In this document: positions 13,942 to 16,948 of the stretch, one piece after another
Layout of the letters: every line of letters begins with the position of its first letter
How positions within the stretch are numbered: position 1 is the first letter of the stretch
Source of the DNA: JBEKIK01 sp050013075
GTDB taxonomy: Bacteria > Planctomycetota > Planctomycetia > Pirellulales > Thermoguttaceae
Direction: 5' to 3'
Length of the DNA: 16,948 bases
Assembly: GCA_050013075.1 (NCBI GenBank)
Contig: JBEKFZ010000092.1
Coordinates: 1-16,948 of the forward strand
Made by a program: the position numbers and the translations under genes
The notes under the pieces: model-generated
Told to the model about the DNA's origin: nothing
The model's database searches: none
What the model saw: only the letters and a program-made list of their open reading frames with translations

Positions 13942-16140
13942 ATGCACGAAGTCGCGTTAGCCTTTTTTTGGCATCAGCATCAACCGTATTATCCCGACGA
14001 CGTGTCCGGCGAGAACCTCATGCCCTGGGTTCGCTTGCACGGCACCAAGGATTACTGGGGCATGGCGATGCTGCTTGGCGAAACGCCCGAACTTCATGCC
14101 ACGATAAATCTGGTGCCCAGTTTGCTCAAGCAGCTTTTGGCCTATACCGACGGCGGCCGTCAGGACGAACATTTGCGGATTTCGCGCCTGCCGGCCGACG
14201 GACTCGGCGAATCCGATATGAACTACCTGATGGACAATTTCTTCATGGTCCATCCGGACCACATGATTCGCCCGTTCCAGCGGTACTTCGACCTGTATAA
14301 AAAACGCGGACTATCGATCGACTCGGCCGATCACGCCCGGAAACGTTTCAACAAGAAAGACATTATCGACCTGCAATGCTGGTCGAACCTGGTCTGGATC
14401 CACCCGCTGGCCTTTGAATTGGACGCCGAATTGGCCGAATTCCGCAAGAAAGGCCACCACTTTACGGAACAGGAAAAAGCCTGGCTTTTGAATAAGCAGA
14501 TGGACCTGCTGAAGCAGGTGATTCCTTTGCACCGCGAATTGCAGGACCGCGGCCAGGTGGAATTGACGACTTCGCCGTTTTATCATCCGATTTTGCCCTT
14601 GTTGTGGGACAAGCGTCTGGCGCGCCGGGCGATGCCCAGCGTCGCGCTGCCCAAGCACCTGGACGGTTACGCCGAAGACGGAAAAGAACAGATCCGCCGC
14701 GCGATCGAACTGCACGAAAAACTTTTCGGCCGAAAACCGCGGGGGTTGTGGCCCTCGGAAGGATCGGTTTGCCAGGCCATGATTCCGGCCTTGGCCGACG
14801 CCGGCATTCAATGGATCGCCGCCGACGAAGAGATCCTTGCCTCGGCGACCGACGGCTGGGTCTCGCGCGACAATAACGGTTATCTTCGCAATCCGGAAAT
14901 GCTCTATCGGCCGTGGCGGGTGGAAGAGCAAGGCAAGCCGCTGCAAATCGTGTTCCGCGATCACGCCATGAGCGATCAGATCGGCTTCCAGTACCAGCGC
15001 TACGCGCCGGAACAAGCCGCCGATGATTTTATCGGCCGTGTCGAAGCCATCGGCAATGCCACCAGCAGGAACGCGGGGCATCGGCCCTCGATGGTGAACA
15101 TTATCCTCGACGGCGAGAATTGCTGGGAGTATTATCCCAACAGCGGCCTGGAGTTTTTGCGCGGATTGTATCGGCGCGTGGTGCAGCATCCGCGCATCAA
15201 GCCGGTTCGCCTGGGCGATTATCTGGCCCGCTATCCGGCCGGGGATAAACTGGGCAATTTGTTTCCGGGCAGTTGGATCCAGCACAACTTCGGCATCTGG
15301 ATCGGTCATCCCGAGTGCAACAGCGCCTGGGATTTGCTGTTTGAAACGCGGCGGCATCTTGTGGACGCGGCCGTGAAAAAAAATAAGCCTCCGGAAAAAA
15401 TCGCCCTGGCGTGGGAAGAACTCCATATCGCCGAAGGCAGTGATTGGTTTTGGTGGTTTGGCGATACCCATACTTCGGCGCAAGAGGGACTGTTCGACCG
15501 TTTGTTCCGCAAACATTTGCAGAACGTCTACCTTGTGCTCGACGAAGCGCCGCCCGCCGAACTGGCCAAACCCATCAGCCAAGGACAACGCCACCGGCGG
15601 ATATATTCCGAGCCCACGGGTTTGTCGCGGGTGAAAGTGGACGGGCGGCGAACGTATTTCGAATGGATCAACGCCGGGCATTATGTCTGCGGCGGCTCGC
15701 GCGGCGTGATGAACATGGTCGCGGCCGGGCTGATTTCCGATTTGTACTTCGGATTCGATCTGGAGCGGCTGCTGCTGAGGTTCGATTCCCGGGGCGGCCC
15801 GTTGCGCGAACAGTTGACGAAGATCGACGCCTTGCGCGTGCGATTTCTCAATCCCGACGGTTTTGTCCTGACGGTGAAAAACCCCTCGCACAAAAAGCCC
15901 GCGCTTGAGTTGTCGCATAACGAGGAGCCGGTAACCGAGCCGGGAATGGAAGCGGCGGCCGATTTGCTTTTGGAACTGGCCGTTCCTTTTAGCGGCCTGG
16001 CATTGAAAACCGACGATCGCATCCAGTTCTACGCGGAACTGCTCGAAGGCGCACAGCCCGTCGAGCGCATTCCGCAGGAGGGCGCAATCGAAACCAGTGT
16101 TCCCTCGCCGGATTACGAATTAATCATGTGGCAAGCGTGA
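13942..16140 (+). CDS. GH57 alpha-glucan enzyme (alpha-amylase or glucanotransferase type)
   Basis: 732 residues, ATG 4 nt after AAGGAC (13932-13937). GH57 motif 1, HQHQPYY, is at residues 11-17. The nucleophile region GLWPSEGSV gives E273, and ILDGENCWEYYPN gives the acid/base D390. WEELHIAEGSDWFWWFGDTHTS near 491-512 is also typical of the larger GH57 enzymes. The last 180 residues look like a beta-sandwich domain of the kind found after GH57 cores. There is no signal peptide, so it acts in the cytoplasm on glycogen or maltodextrin. The neighbours, glgA before and galT-type after, support a storage glucan role. GH57 members include alpha-amylase, amylopullulanase, branching enzyme and 4-alpha-glucanotransferase; the exact activity cannot be read from the motifs. 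The full-length enzyme appears intact. Confidence 0.88.
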   Translation: MHEVALAFFWHQHQPYYPDDVSGENLMPWVRLHGTKDYWGMAMLLGETPELHATINLVPSLLKQLLAYTDGGRQDEHLRISRLPADGLGESDMNYLMDNFFMVHPDHMIRPFQRYFDLYKKRGLSIDSADHARKRFNKKDIIDLQCWSNLVWIHPLAFELDAELAEFRKKGHHFTEQEKAWLLNKQMDLLKQVIPLHRELQDRGQVELTTSPFYHPILPLLWDKRLARRAMPSVALPKHLDGYAEDGKEQIRRAIELHEKLFGRKPRGLWPSEGSVCQAMIPALADAGIQWIAADEEILASATDGWVSRDNNGYLRNPEMLYRPWRVEEQGKPLQIVFRDHAMSDQIGFQYQRYAPEQAADDFIGRVEAIGNATSRNAGHRPSMVNIILDGENCWEYYPNSGLEFLRGLYRRVVQHPRIKPVRLGDYLARYPAGDKLGNLFPGSWIQHNFGIWIGHPECNSAWDLLFETRRHLVDAAVKKNKPPEKIALAWEELHIAEGSDWFWWFGDTHTSAQEGLFDRLFRKHLQNVYLVLDEAPPAELAKPISQGQRHRRIYSEPTGLSRVKVDGRRTYFEWINAGHYVCGGSRGVMNMVAAGLISDLYFGFDLERLLLRFDSRGGPLREQLTKIDALRVRFLNPDGFVLTVKNPSHKKPALELSHNEEPVTEPGMEAAADLLLELAVPFSGLALKTDDRIQFYAELLEGAQPVERIPQEGAIETSVPSPDYELIMWQA

Positions 16141-16145
16141 AAGAA

Positions 16146-16209
16146 AAGATGAAGGATGAGGGATGAAGGATGAATATTTAAAATGAAGTGATGAAACCGC
16201 TTGCGGTTT
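16146..16209 (+). repeat. AGGATGA array followed by AAACCGCTTGCGGTTT
   Basis: Four units (AAGATGA, AGGATGA, GGGATGA, AGGATGA) at 16146-16173, then the exact palindrome at 16194-16209 followed by a short T run (16207-16210). The order is the same as at 3508-3569. Confidence 0.88.
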
Positions 16210-16216
16210 TGCATTC

Positions 16217-16247
16217 CCTGGTTCCCACGCTCTGCGTGGGAACCAGG
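16217..16247. repeat. Perfect 14-bp hairpin, GGTTCCCACGC type
   Basis: CCTGGTTCCCACGC (16217-16230) and GCGTGGGAACCAGG (16234-16247) pair exactly around TCT. It resembles a dispersed hairpin repeat of the same core seen in several unrelated bacteria. No T tract follows, so a terminator role is not indicated. Confidence 0.88.
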
Positions 16248-16251
16248 AAAA

Positions 16252-16271
16252 GTGGTCGGTAAACCGACCAC
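16252..16271. repeat. 9-bp-arm hairpin, GACCACCCC type
   Basis: GTGGTCGGT (16252-16260) pairs exactly with ACCGACCAC (16263-16271). The ending GACCACCCC and the central TAAA match the hairpin at 4202-4221. Confidence 0.82.
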
Positions 16272-16300
16272 CCCTTACTAATTTTCAATCTCGAATTCCA

Positions 16301-16328
16301 CAACCGCGAACCTGAACCCCGAACCCTC
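16301..16328 (+). repeat. GAACCCT-type array before the galT-family gene
   Basis: Four degenerate 7-bp units (CAACCGC, GAACCTG, AACCCCG, AACCCTC) end 2 nt (CC) before ATG 16331. There is no SD. Confidence 0.75.
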
Positions 16329-16330
16329 CC

Positions 16331-16948
16331 ATGCCAGATTTGCGAAAAGATCCGATTGTGGGCCGCTGGGTGATTATCGCCACCAGCCGCGCGCGGCGTC
16401 CGCACGATTTCGACACCACGCCGCGGCGTCAGCCGAGCCGTTTTTGCCCGTTCTGCGAGGGCAACGAAGACAAGACGCCCGGCGAGATCATCGCTTATCG
16501 CCGGCCAGGCACGCAGCGGAACAGCGAAGGCTGGCGCGTGCGCGTGGTTCCCAATAAATTTCCCGCTTTGGAAATCGAAGGGCAGTTGAACAAGCGCGGC
16601 GAAGGCATATACGACATGATCAACGGCGTCGGCGCGCACGAGGTGATAATCGAATCGCCGAAACATCTGATAAGCACCTCCGAACTGCCGGAAGAGCAAC
16701 TCCGCGAAGTGTTTTGGGTATATCGCGACCGGCTGGTCGATCTGAAGAAAGATCAGCGGTTGGTATACGGCATGATTTTTAAGAACGTAGGCGCCGCGGC
16801 CGGGGCCTCGCTGGAACATACTCACAGCCAATTGATCGTCACGCCCATCGTGCCCATCAACGTTTGGGAAGAGATGACCGGTTCGCTGGAGTTTTATAAT
16901 TATCGCGGCCGCTGCGTGTACTGCGACATGGTACAACAAGAGCTGGCC
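16331..16948 (+). CDS. galT: Galactose-1-phosphate uridylyltransferase family protein (3' end outside window)
   Basis: The first 206 residues are in frame to the window edge. The family moves a nucleotidyl group between sugar phosphates through a uridylyl- or adenylyl-histidine intermediate. Visible features are DPIVGRWVIIATSRARRPHDF near residues 7-27, the zinc site CPFC at 39-42, VPNKFPAL, and the active site EHTHSQ with H163, H165 and Q167. E. coli GalT has the same positions with H166 as nucleophile. Here the motif reads HTHSQ, not the classic HPHGQ, so substrate preference may differ. No SD is seen; an array ends 2 nt before the ATG. Next to glgA and a GH57 enzyme, it could supply or recover nucleotide sugars for glycogen. 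An ADP-glucose phosphorylase-like role is possible and is inferred, not shown. Confidence 0.82.
   Translation, partial: MPDLRKDPIVGRWVIIATSRARRPHDFDTTPRRQPSRFCPFCEGNEDKTPGEIIAYRRPGTQRNSEGWRVRVVPNKFPALEIEGQLNKRGEGIYDMINGVGAHEVIIESPKHLISTSELPEEQLREVFWVYRDRLVDLKKDQRLVYGMIFKNVGAAAGASLEHTHSQLIVTPIVPINVWEEMTGSLEFYNYRGRCVYCDMVQQELA

Noticed and set aside
14311..15918. 535-codon - strand frame opposite the GH57 gene
   Set aside because: It is a shadow caused by codon bias; GH57 motifs on the + strand are intact and in order.

Overview
The window looks like chromosome of a planctomycete, probably Pirellulales-like. This is inferred, not proven. The reasons are a moderately GC-rich coding style, weak use of Shine-Dalgarno (SD) sites at many genes, long gaps filled with short repeats and palindromes, and a glycogen cluster. 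Every gene I can support is on the + strand. I found no tRNA, rRNA, CRISPR array, integrase or transposase.

Positions 1-10965 hold a phage-type head and tail gene set. In order: large terminase (3' end only), portal, a 59-aa DUF2292-like protein, a prohead protease joined to a scaffold-like tail, a decoration protein, the major capsid protein, a tail-collar protein, a 519-aa fibre or baseplate-like protein, a 58-aa protein, two small hypotheticals, a head-closure-like protein, a DUF3168-type tail-completion protein, and a 260-aa unknown in the tail-tube position. A strong terminator at 11036-11061 ends the set. Tape measure, lysis, integration and replication genes are not in the window. Phage genes are normally packed tightly. 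Here most are separated by 70-180 bp of the same repeats that separate the housekeeping genes, which suggests long residence in the chromosome: an old prophage, a domesticated particle or a gene-transfer-agent-like set.

Positions 11064-16948 hold host metabolism: pyrE with its own promoter, a 548-bp gap with a miniature inverted-repeat element, a terminator and a possible structured RNA, then glgA (glycogen synthase), a GH57 alpha-glucan enzyme and the 5' part of a galT-family gene. The last three form a plausible alpha-glucan synthesis and breakdown group. A 116-bp miniature element with 13-bp perfect terminal inverted repeats and a 5-bp target duplication sits between glgA and the GH57 gene.

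The most unusual signal is in the gaps. Almost every one contains degenerate tandem repeats with a strict 7-bp period. A purine-rich family (AGGATGA-type) sits directly after stop codons and sometimes supplies the stop. A second family (AACTGAA, TAACCAC, TTACCTA, CCTGAAC types) sits directly before start codons. A palindrome, AAACCGCTTGCGGTTT, often lies between them. At several genes without an SD site the start-side array ends exactly 2 nt before the ATG.
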